Source of the DNA: Prevotella sp.
GTDB taxonomy: Bacteria; Bacteroidota; Bacteroidia; Bacteroidales; Bacteroidaceae
DNA length: 64,000 nt
Assembly (NCBI GenBank): GCA_017471465.1
Contig: JAFUTI010000001.1
Location: 1 to 64,000, forward strand
Direction: 5' to 3'
Under the pieces are notes generated by a model. That model was not told the origin of the DNA, did no database searches, and saw only the letters and a list, made by a program, of their open reading frames with translations. Shown here one piece after another: positions 35,195 through 43,318 of the stretch (the first letter of the stretch is position 1; every line of letters begins with the position of its first letter). The position numbers and the translations under genes are program-made.

Positions 35195-36328
35195 TTATAA
35201 TTTCTTTTTATAACATCTTCTGCGTTTGACGTATGTGGGGTTAAGCGGTTTCCACTGCGACAGTTCCTTGATATTGTCCTCTAACTGTGGACCTGTCTCC
35301 GCCCATGTATATCCGCACCTATTGTAAGTAGGTATTAGGTCGTCGAAGAACAAGGCGTTGACGCCCAGTCCCTGATAGTCGGGACGAACGGCAATGAGTA
35401 GGAGCTCGGTGCTGCCTTCGTGCTGCCACTTCATCGACCTTAGCAACGGCCACCAGCCAAACGGCCACAGCCGACCGCGCGACTGTTGAAGGGCATGGGC
35501 TAGACTGGGCAGTGTGACGGCAATGCCCACCAGTTCGCCGTCTGCGTTCTCTATGAGTGGCACTAATCGCATATCCAGCAGTGGCACGTATTTCTTAAGA
35601 AACTCCTCAGCCTGACGCGCTGACAGAGCTGAGAAACCGAAAATGGGTGCGTATGCCTCGTTGAGCAGGTTGAATATTCTTTGGCCGTAACCGCCTTTTA
35701 GAATGTCGTGGGCAGACACCTTCTTCACCTTTAAGCCAACTGACTCGCGGGCATATTGTGCCACCCTTGCAAACTTGGCGGGCACCTCCTGCGGAATGTT
35801 GATTCGCACTTGTAGCCAGTCAACCTCCTTCTGAAATCCTAACAGTTCCATGTGTTGGGGGTAGTAGGTATGGTTGTAGTAAGCCGTCATCGAACCTGTC
35901 AGGTCGAAGTCTTCCACTAGCATACCTTCTTTGTCGAAGTCGGTGATGCCCATAGGCCCCTGGAGGGTGTCCATACCCTGCTTGCGCCCCCATTGTGCAA
36001 CGGTGTTGAGCAGGGCTGCAGAGACCTCTGGAAGGTCAATAAACTCTATCATTGAGAAGCGTACAATAGCTTGGTTCCACGTCGTGTTGGCTTTGCGGTT
36101 GACAACACCGACAATACGTCCTACAGGCACTGTACCTTGATAGGCTACAAATGGCATTACGCTACTGAATTCCAGACCGGCATTGTAGCGTGAGTCGAAT
36201 AGTCGTCGTATGTCGGAGCGCATGTCGGGGACATACTGGGCACATCCACAGTAGATGTGCTCTGGAATGTCGAGGAAATCATTCATACGCTTCGGCGTGT
36301 CGGCCCTTACGACTGTTATTTTGTTCAT
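35195..36328 (-). CDS. GNAT-fold acyltransferase-like protein
   Basis: About 377 residues from the ATG at 36328. The frame extends to a TTG at 36352, but that codon lies inside the promoter -7 box, so the ATG is the better start. The C-terminal half has RPDYQGLGVNALFFDDL, matching the acyl-CoA binding motif of GNAT enzymes (Q-x-x-G-x-G), and GYTWAETGPQLEDN. The first half (HIYCGCAQYVPDMRSD, GPMGITDFDKEG) is shared by a family of uncharacterised Bacteroidota proteins. First gene of the ketosynthase operon; it may acylate or release the product. Substrate unknown. Confidence 0.7.
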   Translation of the reverse strand: MNKITVVRADTPKRMNDFLDIPEHIYCGCAQYVPDMRSDIRRLFDSRYNAGLEFSSVMPFVAYQGTVPVGRIVGVVNRKANTTWNQAIVRFSMIEFIDLPEVSAALLNTVAQWGRKQGMDTLQGPMGITDFDKEGMLVEDFDLTGSMTAYYNHTYYPQHMELLGFQKEVDWLQVRINIPQEVPAKFARVAQYARESVGLKVKKVSAHDILKGGYGQRIFNLLNEAYAPIFGFSALSARQAEEFLKKYVPLLDMRLVPLIENADGELVGIAVTLPSLAHALQQSRGRLWPFGWWPLLRSMKWQHEGSTELLLIAVRPDYQGLGVNALFFDDLIPTYNRCGYTWAETGPQLEDNIKELSQWKPLNPTYVKRRRCYKKKL

Positions 36329-36349
36329 AGAATTATCCGTTTTAGGCTG

Positions 36350-36357
36350 CAAAGGTA
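36350..36357 (-). promoter_or_regulatory. -7 box of the ketosynthase operon promoter
   Basis: The minus strand reads TACCTTTG 21 bp before the ATG at 36328. The -33 region (AGTTTTCGG) matches TTTG poorly. The box overlaps the TTG that would otherwise extend the first gene, which settles that gene's start. Confidence 0.65.
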
Positions 36358-36531
36358 ATTATTTTTACCGAAAACTCATATCTATTTTCGAGTTTTAATA
36401 CTTATAAACATTCCTTTTACGAATTATTGACCACTATTTGCACTTTTTGACTATTGAGGAACGTTCTAACGCTGTTAAGTGGTAGATGTAAACGCGCACA
36501 ATGTTAAAATAGCAAATTAATAACAAAAAAA

Positions 36532-36563
36532 CTTGCAATTTTAGCAGGAATGTACTATTTTTG
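36532..36563 (+). promoter_or_regulatory. Promoter of the small RNA candidate
   Basis: CTTG (36532-36535), a 20-bp spacer and TATTTTTG (36556-36563) form a full Bacteroidota-type promoter on the plus strand. No coding sequence follows. Transcription would begin near 36570. Confidence 0.7.
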
Positions 36564-36569
36564 CCGACG

Positions 36570-36653
36570 ATAAGACATTTTATCTGCAATTGCAGACCAC
36601 CTTATCAATATAGTAAGTGGATGGCAGCGTCCTGCGCCATCCACATTTTTTTT
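36570..36653 (+). ncRNA. Candidate small regulatory RNA, about 84 nt
   Basis: Begins about 7 nt after a good promoter and ends with a perfect 9-bp terminator stem (GTGGATGGC and complement, 36617-36644) followed by eight T residues. Inside, GATAAGACATTTTATC and TCTGCAATTGCAGA form two small hairpins, and CCACCTTA pairs with TAAGTGG around 36597-36620 with one bulge, competing with the terminator stem. No ORF longer than a few codons is present. It is transcribed against both flanking operons. It does not look like tRNA, 6S RNA, SRP RNA or tmRNA. Confidence 0.68.
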
Positions 36654-36691
36654 ATATCCCCGACGGGGGTGGTTCCCGTCAGGGATAGTGT

Positions 36692-37120
36692 TTATGCAAG
36701 CAAACTCAAATCTTTTTCAGCTATGAATTTCAGACCATTCTGAATGATAGCTTGGCGGGCCTGTTCAGCATTGTCGGTACGGAAGATGAGTATTCCCTTG
36801 CCGTTGAGCAGGAACGAATACAGATAGGTGATGCTGATACCAGCTTTAGAGAAAGCCTCAACTGCGTCGGCAGCACGTCCAGGCTGGTTGTCCAGTTCGA
36901 TGGCGAAGACGTCACTTTGAGCGACGGCGATGCCGGCCTTCTTTAACTCCTCGTAAGCGCGCAGGGGCTCGCTGCAGATGAGACGGTAGATACCATACTC
37001 AGCTGTGTCAGCAATGGTGGAAGCAACAATCTGGATGCCAGACTGCTTCAGTACTTCGAGCACTTTGATAAGTGTGCCCGAACGATTCTCGATGAAAATA
37101 GATAATTGATTGATAGTCAT
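36692..37120 (-). CDS. ACT-domain protein, two tandem ACT folds
   Basis: A 142-residue protein with two ACT-like repeats (about 3-70, LSIFIENRSGTLIKVLEVLKQ; about 72-140, FAIELDNQPGRAADAVEAF). Both have the Gly/Pro-Gly loop that binds amino acids. Such proteins are commonly found beside phenylacetate-CoA ligase genes in Bacteroidota and are presumed sensors of aromatic amino acids. It is the last gene of the paaK operon (12 bp after the second ligase). No enzyme domain is present. Confidence 0.88.
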   Translation of the reverse strand: MTINQLSIFIENRSGTLIKVLEVLKQSGIQIVASTIADTAEYGIYRLICSEPLRAYEELKKAGIAVAQSDVFAIELDNQPGRAADAVEAFSKAGISITYLYSFLLNGKGILIFRTDNAEQARQAIIQNGLKFIAEKDLSLLA

Positions 37121-37132
37121 AATATTTACGAT

Positions 37133-38443
37133 TTATTGGTAAACTTTTCTCTTGTCGACAACACGGACGGCTTTACCCTCGCTGACGGGGAGAGAACCAC
37201 GTGAGACGAGCTTGACAATGGGCGTGAGCAAAATCTCGTCCTTCAGCTGGCGTTTGATCTCCTTCTCCAGTTTCTGCAGCTTGACGAAGTCGTCGGTACC
37301 TTCGTTCAGTTCCACCTCGACGGTCATGTTGTCATTGTTGTCGTCGGTGGTCAGCGTGATGAGGTAGTTGGTTCCCACCTCTGGGAACTGCATGAGAATC
37401 TTCTCAATCTGGATGGGGAAGATGTTTACGCCGCGCAGCACAATCATGTCGTCGCTACGTCCGCGCATGCGGTCCAGACGAACATGCTGGCGACCACAGG
37501 GACAAGTACGGCCCAGCACACGGGTGAGGTCGCGGGTGCGGTAGCGCAACAGCGGCATCGCCTCACGACGCAGGGTGGTGAGTACCAGCTCGCCAATCTC
37601 GCCGTCGGGCACGGGCTCCAGTGTCTCGGGGTCTACAATCTCCACGATATAGTAGTCCTCCCAGAAATGCAGACCGTTCTGCTCCTTACACTCGAAGCCC
37701 ACGCCAGGGCCGCACATCTCGCTCATACCAAATGAGTTATAGGCCTTGACCCCCATCATATCCTCGATGCGCTTGCGCTGCTCCTCAGAGTGAGGCTCAG
37801 CACCGATGGCCAGCACTTTCAATTTCGTGTCGCGACGCGGGTCAACGCCCTGCTCCTGCATCACTTCATAAAGACGGGTGACATAAGAGGGAATGGCGTG
37901 AATGGCGGTCGTGCCAAAGTCCTTGATGAACTTAATCTGACGCAGCGAGTTACCGGCAGCTGCGGGAACGGTCAGCATGCCCAACTTCTCGGCTCCATAC
38001 TGGAAGCCCAGTCCACCGGTGAACATGCCGTAGCCCGAGGAGTTCTGGAACACGTCGTCAGGACGCAGTCCGACCATCCACAGGTTACGTGCCACCTGGT
38101 TGGCCCACTCGTCGAGGTCGCGCTGTGTGTGCAGAATGACGGTGGGGTTACCTGTAGTGCCCGACGATGAGTGCAGGCGCACACATTTGCTCAGGGGTAC
38201 GCAACTCATGCCGAAAGGATAGGTGTCGCGCAGGTCGCCTTTTGTTGTGAAGGGAATCTTGCGGATGTCGTCCAGCGACTGTATGTCGTCGGGAGTGATG
38301 CCCGCCTCCTTGAATTTCTTCTGGTAGAATTCGTTGTTCATGCAGTGACGAACCGTCTCCTTGAGACGCTCCAGCTGGAGTGCCTCAATCTGTTCACGAC
38401 TCATGGTCTCGAATTCCGGATTAAAATAGTTTGAATTGTTCAT
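37133..38443 (-). CDS. paaK: Phenylacetate-CoA ligase family enzyme, second copy
   Basis: A 436-residue ANL-superfamily adenylate-forming enzyme. LHSSSGTTGNPTVI is the P-loop, NSFGMSEMCGPG the A5-type motif, RYRTRDLTRVL the hinge region, and the C-terminal part holds GVNIFPIQIEKIL and a final Lys-containing GKAVRVVDKR. It would activate an arylacetate to its CoA thioester. It lies 8 bp after a paralogue of 435 residues; the two are clearly distinct, suggesting different substrates (for example phenylacetate and indoleacetate), but specificity is not readable here. Confidence 0.92.
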   Translation of the reverse strand: MNNSNYFNPEFETMSREQIEALQLERLKETVRHCMNNEFYQKKFKEAGITPDDIQSLDDIRKIPFTTKGDLRDTYPFGMSCVPLSKCVRLHSSSGTTGNPTVILHTQRDLDEWANQVARNLWMVGLRPDDVFQNSSGYGMFTGGLGFQYGAEKLGMLTVPAAAGNSLRQIKFIKDFGTTAIHAIPSYVTRLYEVMQEQGVDPRRDTKLKVLAIGAEPHSEEQRKRIEDMMGVKAYNSFGMSEMCGPGVGFECKEQNGLHFWEDYYIVEIVDPETLEPVPDGEIGELVLTTLRREAMPLLRYRTRDLTRVLGRTCPCGRQHVRLDRMRGRSDDMIVLRGVNIFPIQIEKILMQFPEVGTNYLITLTTDDNNDNMTVEVELNEGTDDFVKLQKLEKEIKRQLKDEILLTPIVKLVSRGSLPVSEGKAVRVVDKRKVYQ

Positions 38444-38451
38444 TGTTATAT

Positions 38452-39759
38452 TTACAGTTTGCGGTTGTCAATGACATGTGCGCTCTTACCCTGACTGCGC
38501 TGGATGGTGCCGGGTGCCTTGAGCTGTACCTTTGCCGAGATGCTGAGCACGCTCTTGAGCTTCGAGGCCAGTTTCTTCTCGAGTGTGTCGATGGCGGCAG
38601 GCGTGTCGAAGGTGCCGGTGAAGTATTCCTGACGGATTTCCACCTGTACCTGTAGTGTGTCGAGGTTGTTGACACGATCCACGATAAGCATGTAGTGGGG
38701 TGCGAACTCCGGCATGCTGAGGACAACGCTCTCGACCTGTGACGGGAAGACGTTGATACCACGGATGATGAGCATATCGTCGCTTCGGCCCTCAATGCGT
38801 CCCATGCGGATGTTGGTGCGACCACAGTCGCATGTGCCTGGCAGCAGCGAGCAGAGGTCGCGTGTGCGGTAGCGGATAACGGGCATGCCCTCCTTGGTCA
38901 GAGTAGTAAAGACCAGCTCGCCGGTCTGTCCTACGGGCAGCGGCTCCAGTGTGGTGGGGTTGATGATTTCGGGGTAGAAGTGGTCTTCGTTGATATGTGA
39001 GCCGTGCTGCATCTGGCACTCATAGCTGACGCTGGGGCCCATCACCTCCGACAGTCCGTAGATGTTGTAGCCCTTCAAACCCAGGCGTTCCTCAATCTCC
39101 TTACGCATGCTCTCCGTCCAGGGCTCGGCGCCGAAGGCACCAATCTTCAGTTTGATATCCTCCTTGCGGATGCCCAGTTTCTCCATTGTCTCAGCAAGGT
39201 ATAGTGCGTAGGACGGCGTGCAGGCCAGACCTGTTATTCCCAGGTCGCGAATCAGTTTCAGGTGCTTCTCCGTATTACCTGTTCCTGCAGGGATGACGGA
39301 GGCTCCCAAATGTTCCACACCATAGTGGGCGCCCAGACCACCCGTGAAAAGGCCGTAGCCATAGGCCACAGAGAAAATATCATTACGTGTAACACCATAA
39401 GCTGTCAGACAGCGTGCCATACATTCGCTCCATACACCGATGTCCTTTCGGGTATAGCCTACGATGGTGGGATTGCCAGTAGTGCCGCTGGAGGCGTGTA
39501 CACGGATAATCTCACTCTGCGGTGCTGCCTGTAGTCCGAAAGGATAGTTGTCACGAAGATCTTTCTTCGTCGTAAAGGGCAACTTGTGAATGTCCTCTAT
39601 GGTCTGAATGTCATCGGGACGGATGTCCATCTCCTGCAACTTGTTGCGGTAGAAGGGGACGTTGTGATACACATACTCTACAATCTTGTGCAGACGTTTG
39701 CCTTGGAGCGCGCTCATCTCATCGCGGCTCATGCACTCTTTGTTTGGATTCCAAATCAT
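38452..39759 (-). CDS. paaK: Phenylacetate-CoA ligase family enzyme, first copy
   Basis: A 435-residue paralogue of the downstream ligase, with VHASSGTTGNPTIV, NIYGLSEVMGPS, RYRTRDLCSLLPGTCDCGR and GINVFPSQVESVV at equivalent places. First gene of the operon paaK-paaK-ACT, with a good promoter at 39787-39818. Next to IorAB and the acyl-CoA synthetase it can either reactivate aryl acids or salvage them. The start (MIWNPNKECM) is the only one compatible with the upstream promoter. Confidence 0.93.
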   Translation of the reverse strand: MIWNPNKECMSRDEMSALQGKRLHKIVEYVYHNVPFYRNKLQEMDIRPDDIQTIEDIHKLPFTTKKDLRDNYPFGLQAAPQSEIIRVHASSGTTGNPTIVGYTRKDIGVWSECMARCLTAYGVTRNDIFSVAYGYGLFTGGLGAHYGVEHLGASVIPAGTGNTEKHLKLIRDLGITGLACTPSYALYLAETMEKLGIRKEDIKLKIGAFGAEPWTESMRKEIEERLGLKGYNIYGLSEVMGPSVSYECQMQHGSHINEDHFYPEIINPTTLEPLPVGQTGELVFTTLTKEGMPVIRYRTRDLCSLLPGTCDCGRTNIRMGRIEGRSDDMLIIRGINVFPSQVESVVLSMPEFAPHYMLIVDRVNNLDTLQVQVEIRQEYFTGTFDTPAAIDTLEKKLASKLKSVLSISAKVQLKAPGTIQRSQGKSAHVIDNRKL

Positions 39760-39786
39760 GACTTATGTTTTAGGGTTTGTGCGATG

Positions 39787-39818
39787 CAAAAGTACTACTT
39801 TTTTTAAGTTCTGCCAAA
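39787..39818 (-). promoter_or_regulatory. Promoter of the paaK-paaK-ACT operon
   Basis: The minus strand has TTTG (39815-39818), a 20-bp spacer and TACTTTTG (39787-39794), 28 bp before the start codon. It is back to back with the promoter of the acyl-CoA synthetase gene. Confidence 0.8.
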
Positions 39819-39858
39819 AAAACAGGTGCAAAAAGTTCGCTGAACAACAAAAATGTAT

Positions 39859-39866
39859 TATTTTTG
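39859..39866 (+). promoter_or_regulatory. -7 box of the acyl-CoA synthetase promoter
   Basis: TATTTTTG on the plus strand, 34 bp before the start codon at 39901. A weak -33 (TTCG at 39836-39839) is at about the right distance. Together with the divergent paaK promoter it makes this 141-bp gap a shared control region. Confidence 0.65.
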
Positions 39867-39900
39867 CATCTGCATACAGAAAACTTAAAACGAGCAGACT

Positions 39901-41967
39901 ATGATTAATAAGGAACTTCTCCAGCCAACGAGTATCGTTGTCATTGGCGGAAGTAACAATGTGCATAAACCGGGAGGTGCCGTTGTGCGCAACCTTCTCA
40001 GTGGTGGGTATCAGGGAACACTGCGTGTGGTGAATCCCAAGGAGGATGAGGTGCAGGGCATCAAAGCTTTCCACGACGCCCGTGAACTGCCGCCTACCGA
40101 CTTGGCCATCCTTGTCGTAGCTGCCAAATACTGTCCAGACTATATACAGCTTCTGGCAGCCGAGAAACAGGTGCGGGCCTTCATTATTATTTCTGCAGGT
40201 TTCAGTGAGGAAACCCACGAGGGAGCGCTTCTTGAACAGCGTATCCTTGATATCTGCGAGCAATACGGTTGTGCCCTGATAGGGCCCAACTGTATCGGTC
40301 TGCTGACCCGCTGGCATCACTCCGTCTTCACCAAGCCCATACCCACGCTGAACCCTCAGGGCGTCGACTTCATTTCGGGCTCTGGAGCCACGGCGGTCTT
40401 CATCCTGGAGAGTGCCGTCACCAAGGGACTGCCCTTCAACTCCGTCTGGTCAATAGGCAACGGCAAGCAGATAGGCATCGAGACGGTGCTGGAATATATG
40501 GACGAGCACTTCGACGCAGAGCGTGACTCCAAGGTGAAGTTGCTCTACATAGAGAATATCAGCGACCCCGACAAACTGCTCTACCACGCCACCAGCCTGA
40601 TACGCAAGGGCTGTCGCATTGCAGCCATCAAGGCAGGCGCGAGCGAGAGCGGTAGCCGTGCCGCCAGCAGTCATACGGGTGCCATCGCCTCAAGCGACTC
40701 GGCCGTGGAGGCCCTGTTCCGCAAGGCCGGCATCGTACGCTGCTTCAGTCGTGAGGAATTGACGACGGTGGGCTGCATCTTCACGCTGCCCCGTTTCAGG
40801 GGTAAGAACTTCGCCATCATCACCCATGCTGGCGGCCCTGGCGTGATGCTGACCGACGCGCTGTCGAAGGGAGGCATGCAGGTGCCGCCGCTGACGGGTG
40901 CTGTGGCCGATGAGTTGAAGTCGAAACTGCTTCCTGGCTCTTCGGTGTCGAACCCCATCGACATCCTGGCCACGGGCGGCGCCGAACATCTGGCGCTGGC
41001 CATCGATTACTGTGAGCGGATGGACGACATCGATGCCATCATGGTCATTTTCGGTACGCCGGGCCTGGTGAAGATTTTCGAGGTCTACGACGTGCTGCAC
41101 AAGAAGATTCAGGAGTGCCTCAAGCCCATCTTCCCCATTCTGCCCAGCGTGAGCACGGCAGGGCCGGAGGTGCAGGAGTTCCTCAAGCGCGGCCACGTGA
41201 ACTTCAGCGATGAGGTGACGTTGGCCACCGCCCTGACGCAGGTGATGAAGACGCCCGCGCCGGCAGAGCAGAGCGTGGTAGTGAACGGCGTCGATGTGCC
41301 GCGCATCCGTCGTATTATAGACGGGATGGCCGATAATGGCTATATCCTGCCCCAGCAGGTTCATGACTTGCTCTCCGCCGCCGGCATCCCCACGGTGCCT
41401 GAGTTCGTTAGCGAGCAGAAAGAGGAGGTGCTGGTCTTTGCTGACCGCGTGGGCTATCCTGTGGTGGCAAAGGTGGTAGGTCCTGTGCATAAGAGCGACG
41501 TGGGCGGCGTGGCCCTCAACATCCGCTCGCGCGAGGTGCTGTCGGCAGAGTTTGACCGCATGATGCAGATTCAGGATGCTACTGCGGTGATGGTGCAGAA
41601 GATGCTGAAGGGCACCGAACTCTTTATCGGTGCCAAATATGAGGAGCGCTTCGGCCACGTGGTGCTCTGCGGTCTGGGCGGCATCTTCGTTGAGGTGTTG
41701 CGCGACGTGTCGTCAGGTCTGGCACCGCTGAGTTACGAGGAGGCCTACTCGATGATACACTCCCTGCGGGCCTACAAGATTCTGAAGGGCACACGCGGAC
41801 AGCAGGGCATCAACGAGCGCCGCTATGCCGAGATAATCGTCCGGCTGAGCACGCTGCTGCGCTTTGCCACAGAGATCAAAGAAATGGACATCAACCCGCT
41901 GCTCGCCGATGGTGACGACGTCATCGCTGTTGATGCCCGTATCAGGATTGAAAAGGGTGATGCTTAG
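39901..41967 (+). CDS. ADP-forming acyl-CoA synthetase, fused alpha-beta
   Basis: A 688-residue NDP-forming synthetase that turns an acyl-CoA, ADP and phosphate into acid, CoA and ATP. The alpha part (1-460) has a CoA-binding Rossmann domain (IVVIGGSNNVHKPGGAVVRNL) and SSHTGAIASSD, whose His is the phosphorylated residue. The beta part (about 475-688) is an ATP-grasp domain with KVVGPVHKSDVGGVAL, containing the second His. Beside IorAB and an aminotransferase it is likely to conserve energy from arylacetyl-CoA or branched acyl-CoA. Its stop codon overlaps the convergent aminotransferase gene by 4 bp, leaving no room for a terminator. Confidence 0.9.
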   Translation: MINKELLQPTSIVVIGGSNNVHKPGGAVVRNLLSGGYQGTLRVVNPKEDEVQGIKAFHDARELPPTDLAILVVAAKYCPDYIQLLAAEKQVRAFIIISAGFSEETHEGALLEQRILDICEQYGCALIGPNCIGLLTRWHHSVFTKPIPTLNPQGVDFISGSGATAVFILESAVTKGLPFNSVWSIGNGKQIGIETVLEYMDEHFDAERDSKVKLLYIENISDPDKLLYHATSLIRKGCRIAAIKAGASESGSRAASSHTGAIASSDSAVEALFRKAGIVRCFSREELTTVGCIFTLPRFRGKNFAIITHAGGPGVMLTDALSKGGMQVPPLTGAVADELKSKLLPGSSVSNPIDILATGGAEHLALAIDYCERMDDIDAIMVIFGTPGLVKIFEVYDVLHKKIQECLKPIFPILPSVSTAGPEVQEFLKRGHVNFSDEVTLATALTQVMKTPAPAEQSVVVNGVDVPRIRRIIDGMADNGYILPQQVHDLLSAAGIPTVPEFVSEQKEEVLVFADRVGYPVVAKVVGPVHKSDVGGVALNIRSREVLSAEFDRMMQIQDATAVMVQKMLKGTELFIGAKYEERFGHVVLCGLGGIFVEVLRDVSSGLAPLSYEEAYSMIHSLRAYKILKGTRGQQGINERRYAEIIVRLSTLLRFATEIKEMDINPLLADGDDVIAVDARIRIEKGDA

Positions 41968-43274
41968 CCGTTGTTCTCGGCGAAGATGGCCATACGTTCG
42001 TCCAGTTGGGCGTACTGGTGGTCTTCTATAAAGGAGGTACACACGCGAAGACCCTCCTGATGGCTGCCGGTGGTGATGAGGCAGATGGCCGACACACCGT
42101 AGTACATCAGTTCCTTGGCCAACTGTCCGCTGGTCATGCCGCGATAGCCGATGGTGAAGTAGAAACCGTCGGCCACAGGGCGGTCAAGGTCCTTGTCGTA
42201 GACAATATGAAAGCCGTGACGGAGAAAGATCTCCTTCAGTTTGCGGGCACGCTCGCCGTAGACCTTCACCTCGTTGCGGAAGTTGTACTCGCCGTCGCAG
42301 GCGGCACGGAACATCGCGGCCAGGGCGTACTGTGCCGAATGGCTGGTACCGCTGGAGAGGGCGTAGAGCATACGGGTGCTGAACACCAGACCGAACGGCA
42401 GGCCCTCGTAGCGCTGGGCCAGATCAGGATAGTGACGGTGGAACAGAGCGTCGCTGATGCATACCACGCCGATGCGCTCGCCGGCATAACTGAAGGCCTT
42501 CGAGCCACTGATGAGCAGCAGGTAATTGTCGGTATAGTGGGCTACGGTGGGCTGATAGGGCGGCTCAAACGGTGTGCTGAGATCCTGGCGGAAGTCCATG
42601 GCGAAGTAGGCCAGGTCTTCCATCACCACCACATCGTATCGCGTGGCCAGCGTGCCGATGGTCTGCAGTTCGCTCTCGGTGAGGCAGATCCACGCAGGGT
42701 TGTTTGGATTGGAGTAGACGATGGCGCAGATGTTTCCGTTCTTCAAGTACGTCTCCAGTTTGGGGCCGAGGGCATCGCCGCGGAAGTCGTACACGTCGAA
42801 GGTCTCATATTTCACGCCCTGCACCTGCAGTTGCATCTTCTGTACAGGGAAGCCGGGGTCGATAAACAGCACGGTGTCCTTCCGCTTGTCTGCCTGTGAG
42901 CAGGTGAGGAATGAGGCGAAGGTGCCCTGCATGCTGCCGCTGACGGGCACGCAGCCCTCTGGAGCCACATCCACGCCGATGAAGGCCTTGACGAAACGCG
43001 AGGCCTGACGCTTTAGTTCGGGCAGGCCCTGAATGTCTGGGTAGGAGTGGGCGATGCCGTCCTGCAGGGCACGGATCTGTGCATCGACGCCCACCTGGGC
43101 GGCAGGCAGACCGGGTATGCCCATCTCCATCTTGATATACTCCACGCCGCTCTCCTTCTCAGCCATCGCGGCCACCTGCTTCACTTCGCGAATGGTGGCC
43201 TTGGCAAAGTCGCGGATGCCCAGTTGGGCTATCAGTCCGTCGACGATCTCTTTCTTAATTGGTGTCGGTTTCAT
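41964..43274 (-). CDS. PLP-dependent aminotransferase, class I/II
   Basis: A 436-residue fold-type I aminotransferase. Motifs are YSNPNNPAWICLTE (Asn for PLP), VVMEDLAYFAMD (Asp) and LISGSKAFSYAGERIGV with the Schiff-base Lys. Its place after iorA-iorB indicates that it makes 2-oxo acids (indolepyruvate, phenylpyruvate) from aromatic amino acids for IorAB. It is 44 bp downstream of iorB, a gap filled by an octamer repeat. Confidence 0.9.
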   Translation of the reverse strand: MKPTPIKKEIVDGLIAQLGIRDFAKATIREVKQVAAMAEKESGVEYIKMEMGIPGLPAAQVGVDAQIRALQDGIAHSYPDIQGLPELKRQASRFVKAFIGVDVAPEGCVPVSGSMQGTFASFLTCSQADKRKDTVLFIDPGFPVQKMQLQVQGVKYETFDVYDFRGDALGPKLETYLKNGNICAIVYSNPNNPAWICLTESELQTIGTLATRYDVVVMEDLAYFAMDFRQDLSTPFEPPYQPTVAHYTDNYLLLISGSKAFSYAGERIGVVCISDALFHRHYPDLAQRYEGLPFGLVFSTRMLYALSSGTSHSAQYALAAMFRAACDGEYNFRNEVKVYGERARKLKEIFLRHGFHIVYDKDLDRPVADGFYFTIGYRGMTSGQLAKELMYYGVSAICLITTGSHQEGLRVCTSFIEDHQYAQLDERMAIFAENNG

Positions 43275-43279
43275 TACTC

Positions 43280-43318
43280 TTCGTTATTACGTGATATCGT
43301 TATGACGTTATAACGACC
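43280..43318. repeat. 8-bp tandem repeat array, unit nnCGTTAT (second locus)
   Basis: Five contiguous octamers (TTCGTTAT, TACGTGAT, ATCGTTAT, GACGTTAT, AACGACCT) fill the gap between iorB and the aminotransferase gene. Unit, length and position in a short intercistronic gap match the array at 14586-14641. Confidence 0.8.

Larger units (their letters stand above)
36358..36691. other. Intergenic stretch holding an sRNA candidate and a second hairpin
   Basis: No protein gene is visible between the GNAT-like and ACT genes. The stretch is A/T-rich up to 36540, then carries a plus-strand promoter and a small RNA ending in a terminator (listed separately). At about 36657-36680 there is a further 12-bp hairpin (CCCTGACGGG arm on the minus strand), 12 bp after the ACT gene. 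It has no T-run on either side that would make it an intrinsic terminator for the ACT gene. Confidence 0.6.

Noticed and set aside
36329-36352. Upstream TTG start for the GNAT-like protein
   Set aside because: That codon lies inside the promoter box; the ATG at 36328 is the first plausible start downstream.
36657-36680. Intrinsic terminator for the ACT gene
   Set aside because: A stem is present but no T-run follows it in the direction of that gene.
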